The notes beneath the pieces were generated by a model that did not search any database, was not told the origin of the DNA, and worked only from the letters and a program-made list of their open reading frames with translations. Of a stretch of 64,000 nt of DNA, positions 1-9,209 are shown in pieces. The stretch is from Bin34 sp963422415 (GTDB lineage: Bacteria; Chloroflexota; Anaerolineae; Caldilineales; Caldilineaceae), in contig OY729430.1 in the NCBI GenBank assembly GCA_963422415.1, positions 3,224,001-3,288,000 of the forward strand. Reading direction: 5' to 3'. The position numbers and the translations under genes were made by a program. The first letter of the stretch is position 1. Each line of letters begins with the position of its first letter.

Positions 1-384
1 CTGCAGATTGATGGTCCATTCCAAGGCCGCATAGGGCACCACATCGAAAGTGCGCGTGTAGAAAATGTCCGGCAAGTCTCCGCCTACGCCTTGCGTGTTG
101 ATCTTGGTGTAGTACTCGGTCGAGACATTCAGGAGATCAATCTCCACACCCGGATTGGCTTCCGTGAAGTTGTCCACGACTCTTTGGAAGAAGGGGATTT
201 CCACGGCGCCGTGGTTAGTCACAAACTGCAAGGAAACACTTTCCGCAGCCGGTTCGCTCATGGCCCCATCGCCGGACGGAGCCGCGGCGGGTGGCGCGCA
301 GGCAGCCAAGCCAGCGACTGCCGTTGCCGTGCCTGTCAAGGCCAAGAACTGTCTGCGATTCACCGTCCGTTTCCCTAACATCAT
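1..384 (-). CDS. Extracellular solute-binding protein of an ABC importer, N-terminal part (runs off the window)
   Basis: The reverse strand is open from an ATG at 384 to the window edge without a stop, 128 codons. The product begins with a twin-arginine-like n-region (NRRQFLALTG), a hydrophobic stretch and the lipobox-like end AGLAACAPP, then a low-complexity Ala/Pro linker and the start of a family-1-like sugar-binding fold (FVTNHGAVEIPFF, later GGDLPDIFYTRTFDVVPYA). This is the usual architecture of carbohydrate-binding lipoproteins in Chloroflexota. A GGAG lies 5 nt before the first of two tandem ATG codons. The rest of the gene and its permeases should lie beyond position 1. The ligand cannot be predicted. 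Confidence 0.85.
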   Translation of the reverse strand, partial: MMLGKRTVNRRQFLALTGTATAVAGLAACAPPAAAPSGDGAMSEPAAESVSLQFVTNHGAVEIPFFQRVVDNFTEANPGVEIDLLNVSTEYYTKINTQGVGGDLPDIFYTRTFDVVPYAALEWTINLQ

Positions 385-1064
385 CAGGACTCCTTGTGTT
401 CAATGCTGTAGGTTGAAAAAGCGCCCCCAAGGGCGTGCACCAGATCTGCGTGACAGGCACACCGTTCCCAAAGCACATTGCATAGCTACAGATTTTCCAT
501 CCATTGTAAGCGCGTTGCCGGAGAGGGGCAAACGGACCGCTTGGACATCGAATACTCTCAAGACGGCGCCAGAGACGTAGGCGCGCAGAGCCGGTCATCT
601 TGGCGACAGCAAGCAGAGGATGGCCATCCCGAGGACCGTGTTGCGCCACAGGCATTCCAGCTTGCGCTCCGGGGGCTGCTTCTCAATGCACTCACGCTGG
701 CCTGTTGCCAGTCCCTTGTTGCGGCAGTCCGCCATCTCTTCGCTCTGAGAGATCTTCGTATATCACTCATTGAATTCCACATCAGCTGTATTCCTGTTCT
801 TGAGTGTAGCGGTCCATACTGCCTTTGGCACTCTATGGACGGCATGCCTGTGTATAGCGGGAAGGCAATCCGGTCCCGAAACCCGTTGTGCATTTGACGA
901 CGGCCCTCCGTGACTGTCCCATCGATACAGGAGCTGGAACGCGCCGGTCCAAGAACGCGGACGAATCTAGTCCTGTGGCCTGCACGGAGCAGGGGTGTTA
1001 TCATGCAGGGAATGCTGTAGGCAGCCACCGAGGCCGCAGGTCGATCTGCAGGGAGTTTAGGAGC
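385..1064. other. Intergenic region between divergent solute-binding protein and Uma2 genes
   Basis: About 680 bases with overlapping open frames in several registers, none with a convincing ribosome-binding site or recognisable protein. It must hold the promoters for the leftward binding-protein gene and the rightward Uma2 gene. I see no RNA gene or clear hairpin. Confidence 0.4.
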
Positions 1065-1856
1065 ATGGAGATGCTCGCTCAAGAGGAATTATTGGCCTCT
1101 TTGATGACCGAGGACCCCTTCTGTGCAATTGAGGGAGTCAAGACCTTGGAATCGAAACTCCATCACGAACGCTTGGCACAAATCGAAAACGACCTGCTTC
1201 TGCATCTCCAAAGGCAGGATCTGCCCTGTATGCTCACTAGTGATCTGCTGATCCGGAATGTGCCCCTCAAAGAGGGAGTGTCACCCGACATTGCCATCTG
1301 GCCAGGTCGGCATGTTCTGGCGCCAGGCGTGGAGTACAGTTCGGTGGAACTTTCGGAGGATATGTGTCCCTCTCTGATCTTGGAGATCGCGTCGGAGAGC
1401 ACGGTTGAAGCCGACCGGGACATCAAATACGAGATTTATCGCTTGGCGGGCGTCTCGGAGTATTGGCTGTACGATCCCATGGGGTATACCGGGGGATCGC
1501 CTTTCATGGGCTGGCGGCTGGCGGACACCGTCTATGAACCCCTTGAGGGTTGGCATGGCACCGTAGCGGACCAGGCAACCATGCTCTACCCCAGCGGTGT
1601 ACTGAAAACCGTATGGGGTCTGGAGCACGAAACCGAGCTGCGGTTGCTGGATCCGATCCTGGATGACTGGTATCGGATGACTCCAAAGGCACTCGAGCAG
1701 GAACGAACCCGCGCCGATCAGGCGGAGGCGCAGGCCCGGCAAGAACGAATCCGCGCCGACCAGGCGGAAATCCAGGCCCAGCGGGAGAAAGAGTTCTTGC
1801 AACGGGAGTTACTACGGCTGAAGGGGCTGCTGGATGAACATGCCGACAGGGATTGA
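1065..1856 (+). CDS. Uma2 family protein with C-terminal coiled coil
   Basis: 263 aa from the ATG at 1065, chosen over upstream in-frame starts because GGGAG lies 9 nt before it and the Uma2-type N-terminus follows. Residues about 45-190 match the Uma2 (DUF820, PD-(D/E)XK-like) pattern: VSPDIAIWPG, then SLILEIASESTVEADRD, then KYEIYRLAGVSEYWLYDP. The Asp, the Glu in LEI and the Lys are the residues expected of the nuclease-like fold. The last 60 residues are a charged heptad-like repeat (RADQAEAQARQERIRADQAE), probably a coiled coil. Uma2 proteins are abundant in Chloroflexota and cyanobacteria; their biological role is unknown. It stands alone upstream of the restriction genes, with about 230 bases between. 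Confidence 0.8.
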   Translation: MEMLAQEELLASLMTEDPFCAIEGVKTLESKLHHERLAQIENDLLLHLQRQDLPCMLTSDLLIRNVPLKEGVSPDIAIWPGRHVLAPGVEYSSVELSEDMCPSLILEIASESTVEADRDIKYEIYRLAGVSEYWLYDPMGYTGGSPFMGWRLADTVYEPLEGWHGTVADQATMLYPSGVLKTVWGLEHETELRLLDPILDDWYRMTPKALEQERTRADQAEAQARQERIRADQAEIQAQREKEFLQRELLRLKGLLDEHADRD

Positions 1857-2088
1857 GTGGCAGCGAGCGCCGGGCTTCGTCCTCATAGCCACTCCGAAGC
1901 GTCTCTTTCCATAGCGGTTTTCGGTCTGTCGGCGCCATGGCGCCGACAGAGTAGCCTGCACCTTCGACCCGCACTCTTCTTTTCCCTCTGGCAATCGTTC
2001 CGGACAGGTTGCAGTCCAACAGGATGCTCCTGATTCCTTGCGCTGGCATTCCATGTCTGTTTAACAGGCTGACAGGTACATAGTTCTT

Positions 2089-4161
2089 GTGAAAGACGAC
2101 TTCTTCACCCGTCCCGTCCTTAACTCTCCCTACGAATATCCCGCTCGGCACTGGGAGCTGGACTCGGAAGGACAGCCCACCCACCGCATTGTCGAAGGCC
2201 GACGACAAGCCAAATTTGTCACGCCCATCCCCAAGCCCCGCCAGAGCAAAAACAGCGGTCAGCAACGGTTTGTCTTTGATGAAGGCGAAGGATTGTCTAC
2301 CGAAGAGCAGCAATACGACCCGACGTCATGGGTAAATCGCATTCGCCGGCGGGTTGACCAGTGGCGTTCCCTGCCCAATCCCCACAATTGGGGCGTTACC
2401 CCCGAGACGGCGCGGTTGCTGCAGCATTGGCGCAGTCACCCGTTCCGAGGCATACGGCCCTTCTTCTGTCAAGTCGAGGCCATCGAGACCCTGATTTGGC
2501 TGACCGAAGTGGCTCCCACGCTCCGGCCAGCCGGCAGCGAGATCACAAACCACCTCGCCAACGCCAACAAGGACGCCAACCCGGACTTGATGCGCGTGGC
2601 GTTGAAATTGGCCACCGGCTCCGGCAAAACCACTGTCATGGCCATGCTCATTGCATGGCAGACCATCAACGCCGTGCGCAGGCCAAAAAGCCAACGGTTC
2701 ACCCGCGGGTTTCTGGTCATAACCCCGGGCCTGACTGTCAAGGACCGGTTGCGCGTGCTGCAACCCCATGATCCAGACAGCTACTATGCCAGCAGAGAGC
2801 TGGTTCCGAGCGACCTGCTGAGCAGTCTGGATCGCGCCAAAATAGTCATTGCCAACTATCACGCCCTCCAACTGCGGGATCGGAGCAATCTGTCCGCCGG
2901 CGGTCGCAGACTGTTGCAAGGCCGGGGCGCCCCTCTTGACACCCTGGAAACCGAAGGGCAGATGCTGCGGCGGGTCATGCCGGAGCTGATGGGCATCAGA
3001 AATATTCTGACGCTCAACGACGAAGGACATCACTGCTATCGCGAAAAGTCCGGACGGGGGGACGAAAGGACTCTGAAGGGAGAGGAAGGGACCGCAGCCA
3101 GGAAAAACAGGGAGGCGGCCCGCACATGGATTTCCGGCATTGAGATCGTCAAGCGGAAAGTGGGCGTAATGCAAGTCATAGACTTGTCAGCCACTCCCTT
3201 CTTCCTGCAGGGCTCCGGCTATGCCGAAGGAACGCTGTTTCCCTGGACCGTATGCGACTTTTCGCTGATGGACGCCATCGAATGCGGCATTGTCAAGCTC
3301 CCGCGCGTTCCCGTGGCGGACAACGTTTCCCGCAGCGAGATGCCCAAGTTCCGCAATCTGTGGGATCACATCCGTTCCAGCATGCCCAAGGGAAGACGGC
3401 GGGACAACCGAAATCTCGATCCCCTTGGCCTGCCCACCCCACTGCAGACCGCGCTGGAGGCGCTGTACGGACATTACGAGAAAATTCATCAATCCTGGAG
3501 AGACGCTGGAATCCCGGTCCCACCCTGCTTCGTCGTAATCTGTAACAACACCTCCACGTCCAAGCTGGTGTACGACTATATTTCCGGATTTGAACACCAA
3601 GACAACACCGGTTTGACCGTAGTGGAACAGGGTCGCCTGAGGCTATTTCGCAACTTTGACGAGAATGGTGCGCGCCTGGAGCGGCCGCGTACATTGTTGG
3701 TCGACAGCGAACAACTCGAGTCCGGGGATGCCCTACACAAGGATTTTCGAGACATGGCCGCCGCCGAGATTGAGCGGTTTCGCCGGGAAATCGTAGAGCG
3801 CACGGGCGACCGCCAGCTCGCGGACAACGTCACGGACCAAGACTTGCTGCGGGAGGCGATGAATACGGTCGGCAAGGAAGGCCGACTGGGTGAATCCATT
3901 CGATGCGTGGTATCCGTCTCCATGCTGACGGAAGGTTGGGACGCCAACAACGTAACCCATATTCTGGGTATCCGGGCCTTTGGCACGCAATTGCTGTGCG
4001 AACAGGTTGTGGGGCGCGCCTTGCGACGCCAATCCTACGATCTCAACGAGGATGGCCTGTTTGATGTCGAATATGCCGACGTGCTGGGCATACCGTTCGA
4101 TTTCACGGCCAAGCCCACAGTCGTCAAACCCCAACCGCCACGGCCCACGACAATGGTCTAG
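2089..4161 (+). CDS. Type III-like restriction enzyme Res subunit, helicase part (ends at in-frame amber codon)
   Basis: 690 aa from a GTG at 2089 to a TAG at 4159-4161. SF2 helicase motifs are complete: Walker A in KLATGSGKTTVMAML (about residue 175), motif II LNDEGHHCY, motif III DLSATPFF, and motifs V-VI in SMLTEGWDANNVTH and QVVGRALRR. This matches BPTD_3080-type/type III restriction helicases, which translocate on DNA and cut after partner methyltransferase recognition. The reading frame continues directly past the TAG into the missing nuclease part (to 5160), so this is one gene interrupted by a single nonsense codon or base-call error. The N-terminus (RPVLNSPYEYPARHWELD) looks like the family's normal start. 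The modification subunit lies 138 bases past the end of the complete frame. Confidence 0.85.
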   Translation: MKDDFFTRPVLNSPYEYPARHWELDSEGQPTHRIVEGRRQAKFVTPIPKPRQSKNSGQQRFVFDEGEGLSTEEQQYDPTSWVNRIRRRVDQWRSLPNPHNWGVTPETARLLQHWRSHPFRGIRPFFCQVEAIETLIWLTEVAPTLRPAGSEITNHLANANKDANPDLMRVALKLATGSGKTTVMAMLIAWQTINAVRRPKSQRFTRGFLVITPGLTVKDRLRVLQPHDPDSYYASRELVPSDLLSSLDRAKIVIANYHALQLRDRSNLSAGGRRLLQGRGAPLDTLETEGQMLRRVMPELMGIRNILTLNDEGHHCYREKSGRGDERTLKGEEGTAARKNREAARTWISGIEIVKRKVGVMQVIDLSATPFFLQGSGYAEGTLFPWTVCDFSLMDAIECGIVKLPRVPVADNVSRSEMPKFRNLWDHIRSSMPKGRRRDNRNLDPLGLPTPLQTALEALYGHYEKIHQSWRDAGIPVPPCFVVICNNTSTSKLVYDYISGFEHQDNTGLTVVEQGRLRLFRNFDENGARLERPRTLLVDSEQLESGDALHKDFRDMAAAEIERFRREIVERTGDRQLADNVTDQDLLREAMNTVGKEGRLGESIRCVVSVSMLTEGWDANNVTHILGIRAFGTQLLCEQVVGRALRRQSYDLNEDGLFDVEYADVLGIPFDFTAKPTVVKPQPPRPTTMV

Positions 4162-4221
4162 GCTGTCAAGCCCGATCGCGATCACCTGGAAATCCGTTTT
4201 CCGCGCGTTGCCGGCTATCGC

Positions 4222-5160
4222 GTGGAACTTCCCACGGACAAGGTTTCGGCCCAATTCACCAACGATTCCCGTCTGGAATTGACACCGGAGGTAGTGGGGC
4301 CCACCAAGACCAGAAATGAGGGAATCTTTGGCGAAGGAACGGAATTGCACCTGGAGCACACGGATGATCTGCGCCAAGCCACCTTGGCCTACCACCTTAC
4401 GAAACATCTGCTGTACAACCAGTTTTACGATGCCAACGAGAATCCCAAGCTATATCTCTTCGACCAACTCAAGGCAGTTGTCATGGAATGGCTGGACACC
4501 TGTCTTGTTTGCCAAGGGGGCACATTCCCTGCCCAGCTCATGTACAAGCCACTGGCGTCCTTGGCTTGCGAGCGTATCTTGGCCGCGATCACTCTCACTC
4601 ATCTTGACAAGTATCCGGTCAAGGCCGTGTTAGACCCATTCAATCCCGCGGGTTCGACCTGCGCTGTACACTTCAGCACCACCAAGACCCATCGCTGGCA
4701 AACGGATCCACAAAAATGCCCCGTGAATTGGGCCGTCCTGGACAGTGGCTGGGAGGGAGAGTTCTGCCGCATTGCCGAAGCCCATCCCCAAGTGAAGACC
4801 TACGTGAAAAATCAAGGCCTTGGATTGGAAGTGCCCTACCTCTTGGGATCCACGCCGCACACCTACGTTCCTGATTTCATCGCCGTAGTGGACGATGGAC
4901 AAGAAAGCCCCTTGCACCTGGTAGTCGAGATCAAGGGATTTCGGGGAGAAGACGCCAAGGTCAAGAAGAACACCATGGAGGCCTACTGGGTACCGGGTGT
5001 CAACAACCTGCAACGGCACGGACGATGGGATTTCATTGAACTCACCGATATCTTCACCATGGAGGAGGAGTTCAGCGATCGCGTTGCTTCGTTAGCAAGG
5101 GAGCGAGAAGCTTTCCTTGGCAAAACCGATCCAGGCCGAAGGAAGCGAACTCGATTGTAG
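4222..5160 (+). CDS. Res subunit C-terminal nuclease part, separated by the amber codon
   Basis: 312 aa from the first ATG after the stop; the same frame is open from 4162, so the true homologous segment starts right after the TAG (AVKPDRDHLEIRFPRVAGYR). It carries a PD-(D/E)XK nuclease signature: VPDFIAVV (Asp), then HLVVEIKGFRGEDAK (Glu-x-Lys) near residues 210-235. There is no ribosome-binding site of note before 4222, so it is unlikely to be an independent protein unless the helicase part ends naturally here. With readthrough the whole Res would be about 1022 residues, close to full length for BPTD_3080-type enzymes. The final residues are basic. Confidence 0.75.
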   Translation: MELPTDKVSAQFTNDSRLELTPEVVGPTKTRNEGIFGEGTELHLEHTDDLRQATLAYHLTKHLLYNQFYDANENPKLYLFDQLKAVVMEWLDTCLVCQGGTFPAQLMYKPLASLACERILAAITLTHLDKYPVKAVLDPFNPAGSTCAVHFSTTKTHRWQTDPQKCPVNWAVLDSGWEGEFCRIAEAHPQVKTYVKNQGLGLEVPYLLGSTPHTYVPDFIAVVDDGQESPLHLVVEIKGFRGEDAKVKKNTMEAYWVPGVNNLQRHGRWDFIELTDIFTMEEEFSDRVASLAREREAFLGKTDPGRRKRTRL

Positions 5161-5298
5161 TTTCGCGGTCTCTCACTGTGTATCGCGCTTCACAAGGAAG
5201 ACACAATTTCCATAGACACGGAACCGGCGGACTTGACCGAATTACAAGAGACCTTGGTGCCAATATAGTCCCAATCCAGTCTGCAAGAGAATGCATGC

Positions 5299-8103
5299 AT
5301 GACAAGACAAAGAGCCCCGAAATCCGTTGAAACCATTCGACACGATGAGGCATCGCGCCGAAACATTCCCACAGCCGAGCACCAGCCCATGATGCCGGAA
5401 GCAGAACAAGAGCCTTTGCAGGTTGTCTTCCAGCGCCGAAACCAGGAACTTGATCCACAACTGGTTTGGCGTGGCAAGGAAGAGCAGGATTGGTCCAAGC
5501 TGGTGGTGGCAGTCCCTCCTCTGTATATCCAAGAGAAAATACATCCTAAGGTATTGATTGATGACTTAATGTGTAAAATTCAGCACAAACGAACGAGGAA
5601 GGGGGGGGGTGAAAATCAGCTAGGTCTGTTTGCTGATTTCGACGGTCTGCCCAACGAGAACGCCAAGGCCGAATTTTACCGACACGACCAGAACTGGACC
5701 AACCGCATGATTCTGGGAGACAGTCTACAGGTAATGGCGTCCTTGGCTGAACGGGAAGGCTTGCGGGGTCAAGTGCAATGCATTTACCTAGATCCCCCGT
5801 ATGGCATCAAGTTCAATTCCAACTTCCAGTGGTCCACAACCTCCCGCGATGTAAAGGACGGAAGAATTGAACACATTACCCGGGAACCGGAGCAAGTCAA
5901 GGCATTTCGTGATACTTGGAGAGACGGCATCCATTCGTACCTTACGTATTTGCGAGATCGGCTCGTTATAGCAAGAGACTTGCTCACGGAATCTGGTTCA
6001 ATCTTCGTACAGATTGGAGACGAAAATGTTCATCGAGTTCGGTGCCTGCTGGATGAAGTCTTTGGGGAAGACAATTCATTGGCTGCAATTGCGTTCAAGA
6101 AAAAGAGCTTTACGACCCTAGGCCAAGCTATCAACGATTACATTCTTCACTACACCAAAGACAGGGAAAGAGCCAAGCTGCATAATCTCTATGGAACCGT
6201 GACGCACCAAGGCCAACGCCCTGACAAACGAGATTTTCGGCGGATATTAACAATTCACCAAGATTTGGTGAATCCAAAGAATGAGAAAGAAGAGAAGGAG
6301 CTTTTGGAGCAGGGGGGCAGGTGGTGTACATCCGCTGATCGCGTGATCAGCCAGCACCGCAGTACAACCAGAAGCGGAGAGATCAGCCTCAGAAACCAAA
6401 AAATAGAACCCGGATCAAATGCCCACTGGGCATTTGATCCGGGTTGCTTGCTGAGATTGGAAAAGGCAGGCCGTCTCCACTTGCCAGACAGTGGCCGCTT
6501 GAGAGCCTTTGTATTCTGGAATGATGTCCCAAGGAACAGGATCACCAATTTTTGGGATGACACGGCAGGTGAACCACACCCCGATTACGTTGTACAGACC
6601 TCAACAAAGGTGGTTGAGCGTTGTGTCCTTATGACAACTGATCCCGGTGATCTGGTATTGGATCCAACTTGTGGCTCCGGCACTCTTGCTCATGTCGCTG
6701 AGAAATGGGGACGACGTTGGGTCACCATTGACACCTCCCGAGTGGCCCTGGCCTTGGCACGCGCCCGCATCATGGGTGCGCGCTATCCGTTTTACCTGCT
6801 TTCCGACAGTCGTGATGGGCAGCTTAAAGAAGCGAAAATTACGCGTCGAGCTCCCTCCGAGATGCCAACACACGACAATGTCCGACAAGGCTTTGTATAC
6901 CAAAGGGCGCCACATATCACGCTCAAAGCCATTGCAGACAACAGTGAAATTGATGTTGTCTGGGAAGAATTTCAACAAGTCCTGGAACCCTTGCGGAAAC
7001 AGCTCAACCAAGTGCTTCATCAAACTTGGGAAGAGTGGGAAATTCCATGTAGACCTGAAGAACACTGGCCCAATGATGCAAAAACGATACTTGCCGATTG
7101 GTGGAAGGAGCGAATTGCTCGCCAACGGCAGGTAGATGCCTCTATTGCTGCCAAGGCCAGTTTTGAATATCTTTACGACAAGCCCTACCAAGACAATAGA
7201 AAAGTGCGTGTCGCAGGACCCTTCACTGTTGAAAGCACATCTCCACACCGCATTCTGGTGGTTGATGAAGGCAAGGGCACTGCAGAAGAGACCACAGAAC
7301 CGAAAGACTGGTTTGGTGATTACAATGACTTCGTCCAGATCATCCTTGACAACCTAAAAACCGCTGGAGTCCAGCAATCTCACAAAAACGACAAAATAAA
7401 TTTCTTGTCAATCGTGCCGTGGCCAGGAAGACGGCTTTGTGCCGAGGGAGTCTTTGGGGAAGGAAGCGACGAGCAGGGTTTAGAACAGCGCGCCGCCATC
7501 TTTGTAGGACCAGAATTTGGCACCGTTTCGCGAGCGGATCTCGTATCTGCTGCACGTGAGGCAGCAGAGGGAGACTTTGATGTACTGATCAGTTGCGCCT
7601 TCAATTACGACGCCCATTCAAATGAACTTGACAGGCTGGGCCGTATTCCCATTCTGCAGGCCCGTATGAATGCCGACCTGCACATGGCCGATGAGTTCAG
7701 GAAGACGAACAGGGGCAATCTGTTCGTAGTCTTCGGCGAACCGGATATAGATCTGCTTGATGACGAAGAGGGAAAAGTCAGGATAAGGGTCAATGGTGTG
7801 GATGTATTTCATCCCAATACGGGTGAAATACGAAGTGATGGTCCTGAAGGCATCGCTTGCTGGTTCATCGACACCGACTACAACGAAGAAAGTTTCTTCG
7901 TGCGCCATGCCTATTTCCTAGGCGCCGGAGATCCATATAAATCGCTCAAGACCTCGCTCAAGGCCGAAATTGACGCAGAAGCCTGGAAATTGCTGAACAG
8001 TGACATTTCCCGGCCTTTCGACAAACCCCAGTCGGGCCGGGTCGCGGTGAAAGTGATCAACCACCTTGGGGACGAGGTCATGAGGGTCTTTGACGTGAAT
8101 TGA
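5299..8103 (+). CDS. Type III-like site-specific DNA (adenine-N6) methyltransferase, Mod subunit
   Basis: 934 aa. Motif IV is DPPYG in IYLDPPYGIKFNSNF (residue about 165) and motif I is DPTCGSGTLAHVAEKWG (about residue 455), the beta-class order (catalytic motif before the AdoMet motif) typical of type III Mod proteins. Between them lies the target-recognition region, containing PGSNAHW. The C-terminal 400 residues (after about residue 560) are the extension seen in partners of BPTD_3080 Res proteins. The ATG at 5299 is the third of three overlapping ATGs and the only one in frame; AAGAGA lies upstream. Two oddities sit in the gene: a G9 run at codons about 101-104 and a 39-bp perfect palindrome at 6407-6445. 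The frame is intact as sequenced. Confidence 0.9.
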   Translation: MTRQRAPKSVETIRHDEASRRNIPTAEHQPMMPEAEQEPLQVVFQRRNQELDPQLVWRGKEEQDWSKLVVAVPPLYIQEKIHPKVLIDDLMCKIQHKRTRKGGGENQLGLFADFDGLPNENAKAEFYRHDQNWTNRMILGDSLQVMASLAEREGLRGQVQCIYLDPPYGIKFNSNFQWSTTSRDVKDGRIEHITREPEQVKAFRDTWRDGIHSYLTYLRDRLVIARDLLTESGSIFVQIGDENVHRVRCLLDEVFGEDNSLAAIAFKKKSFTTLGQAINDYILHYTKDRERAKLHNLYGTVTHQGQRPDKRDFRRILTIHQDLVNPKNEKEEKELLEQGGRWCTSADRVISQHRSTTRSGEISLRNQKIEPGSNAHWAFDPGCLLRLEKAGRLHLPDSGRLRAFVFWNDVPRNRITNFWDDTAGEPHPDYVVQTSTKVVERCVLMTTDPGDLVLDPTCGSGTLAHVAEKWGRRWVTIDTSRVALALARARIMGARYPFYLLSDSRDGQLKEAKITRRAPSEMPTHDNVRQGFVYQRAPHITLKAIADNSEIDVVWEEFQQVLEPLRKQLNQVLHQTWEEWEIPCRPEEHWPNDAKTILADWWKERIARQRQVDASIAAKASFEYLYDKPYQDNRKVRVAGPFTVESTSPHRILVVDEGKGTAEETTEPKDWFGDYNDFVQIILDNLKTAGVQQSHKNDKINFLSIVPWPGRRLCAEGVFGEGSDEQGLEQRAAIFVGPEFGTVSRADLVSAAREAAEGDFDVLISCAFNYDAHSNELDRLGRIPILQARMNADLHMADEFRKTNRGNLFVVFGEPDIDLLDDEEGKVRIRVNGVDVFHPNTGEIRSDGPEGIACWFIDTDYNEESFFVRHAYFLGAGDPYKSLKTSLKAEIDAEAWKLLNSDISRPFDKPQSGRVAVKVINHLGDEVMRVFDVN
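5601..5609 (+). repeat. G9 homopolymer in mod, candidate phase-variation tract
   Basis: Nine consecutive G residues encode Gly-Gly-Gly within RTRKGGGENQLG near residue 101 of 934, upstream of every methyltransferase motif. A one-base slip would truncate Mod after about 100 residues. Poly-G tracts of this kind switch type III mod genes in Helicobacter; here switching is inferred only from position and length. Confidence 0.6.
6407..6445. repeat. Perfect 39-bp inverted repeat inside mod
   Basis: Left arm AACCCGGATCAAATGCCCA (6407-6425), one spacer base C at 6426, and its exact reverse complement at 6427-6445. It encodes PGSNAHW and AFDPG in frame. The arms stop abruptly at both ends. It would form a very stable mRNA hairpin. 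Confidence 0.95.
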
Positions 8104-8370
8104 GACCTTAATGCCCCACCTGAGTCCTTGTAATCGAATTCCTCTTGCCTTGGCCCGAGGCGGTCTATCCCACAATTTGTGAGAGCGGGACTGTAGTGTC
8201 AAGGGCATGAAGGGTTGACATGCACGAGCGGCCAACCCTTTGGACTCTGTCCCTCGATGGTGGAATCTCGTCTAATGCCACAGCCCTGAGACAGTCTAGG
8301 CTTGGGTGGCTATGGATGTGCACTGGCGGTGGCCGCCAGAACCCCTCGATTTGTCTACAGGAGACGCACC

Positions 8371-9000
8371 ATGCTCATATGGAACCGATCCGATGAGAAG
8401 CCCCCATGTGCAACAGTGTCTCGACAGACAGGGTTCCACAGTGATACTACCTGCGCATCCACTCCAGTATCAACCCACCCTCTGACTACGCCGACTTCGG
8501 CTCCGGAAAGCAGTGGAGAGTTCTGCGATACGCACTATACTGAACTACAGGACAGGGAAGGCTGCTGGTGGCGGTATCACCAAGGATTGCCCTCGGAGAC
8601 AATCCCACAGCCCACATCCACCCTCATGGCGCTGCCAGTCTTTGATGCGGTCTGCATGGTGGATACAATGGTGACAAACCCGATTGCCTTTGATATCCAA
8701 TACAATCACAAGACGGCGTGGGTCACCGGCGCCATCTTTCGCAGCGTTAAAAAATCGGAAACAGGCATAGAGGTTGAACTGATAACTAAAAAGTTGGCAG
8801 CGGACTGGCCCGCGTGGTATCTGAGACGCACAAGGGCATATTGCATGATGGAAGACACTCCCCACAACGCGTCTGTTATGTCGCGGATGGTCGTGGACAG
8901 CTCGCTGGCAATGATCGGAAGAGTGAGTCGATACAGCCAAACACAAGACGACGGCCATACCTACCATTTCGTCGTATTGCTGGACTGTACCATCGAATAA
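8371..9000 (+). CDS. Orphan protein with possible tRNA_anti-like OB-fold C-terminus
   Basis: 209 aa from the ATG at 8371, which has AGGAGA 6 nt upstream; an earlier in-frame TTG lacks one. The N-terminal 80 residues are polar and Ser/Thr/Pro-rich. The C-terminal 110 residues read like an OB fold of the tRNA_anti-like type: NPIAFDIQYNHKTAWVTGAI as the first strands, a middle Tyr-Cys-Met segment, and FVVLLDCTIE as the last strand. No signal peptide or membrane span is evident. It lies 267 bases after mod on the same strand, between restriction genes and rloA, so it may be part of the defence island. The family match is tentative and the function unknown. Confidence 0.55.
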   Translation: MLIWNRSDEKPPCATVSRQTGFHSDTTCASTPVSTHPLTTPTSAPESSGEFCDTHYTELQDREGCWWRYHQGLPSETIPQPTSTLMALPVFDAVCMVDTMVTNPIAFDIQYNHKTAWVTGAIFRSVKKSETGIEVELITKKLAADWPAWYLRRTRAYCMMEDTPHNASVMSRMVVDSSLAMIGRVSRYSQTQDDGHTYHFVVLLDCTIE

Positions 9001-9209
9001 GGGAAGTGCTGGATGAATCCCCTAGGAACATCACCCCTGTAGCCACCGGTTCTGTGCGGGGTCGCAGCCTTGCTTGAGCAGAGCTGGATCCAAGGCCCGA
9101 CTGCGCGTGATGCGGTCGGCTATTCGTGTCTTGAAGCAGGACTCGAACCCGAGCTTCCACAGGAACTCTGCTTCCCATTGAAAGTCCCCGCAGCCCTACT
9201 CACCGCCGA

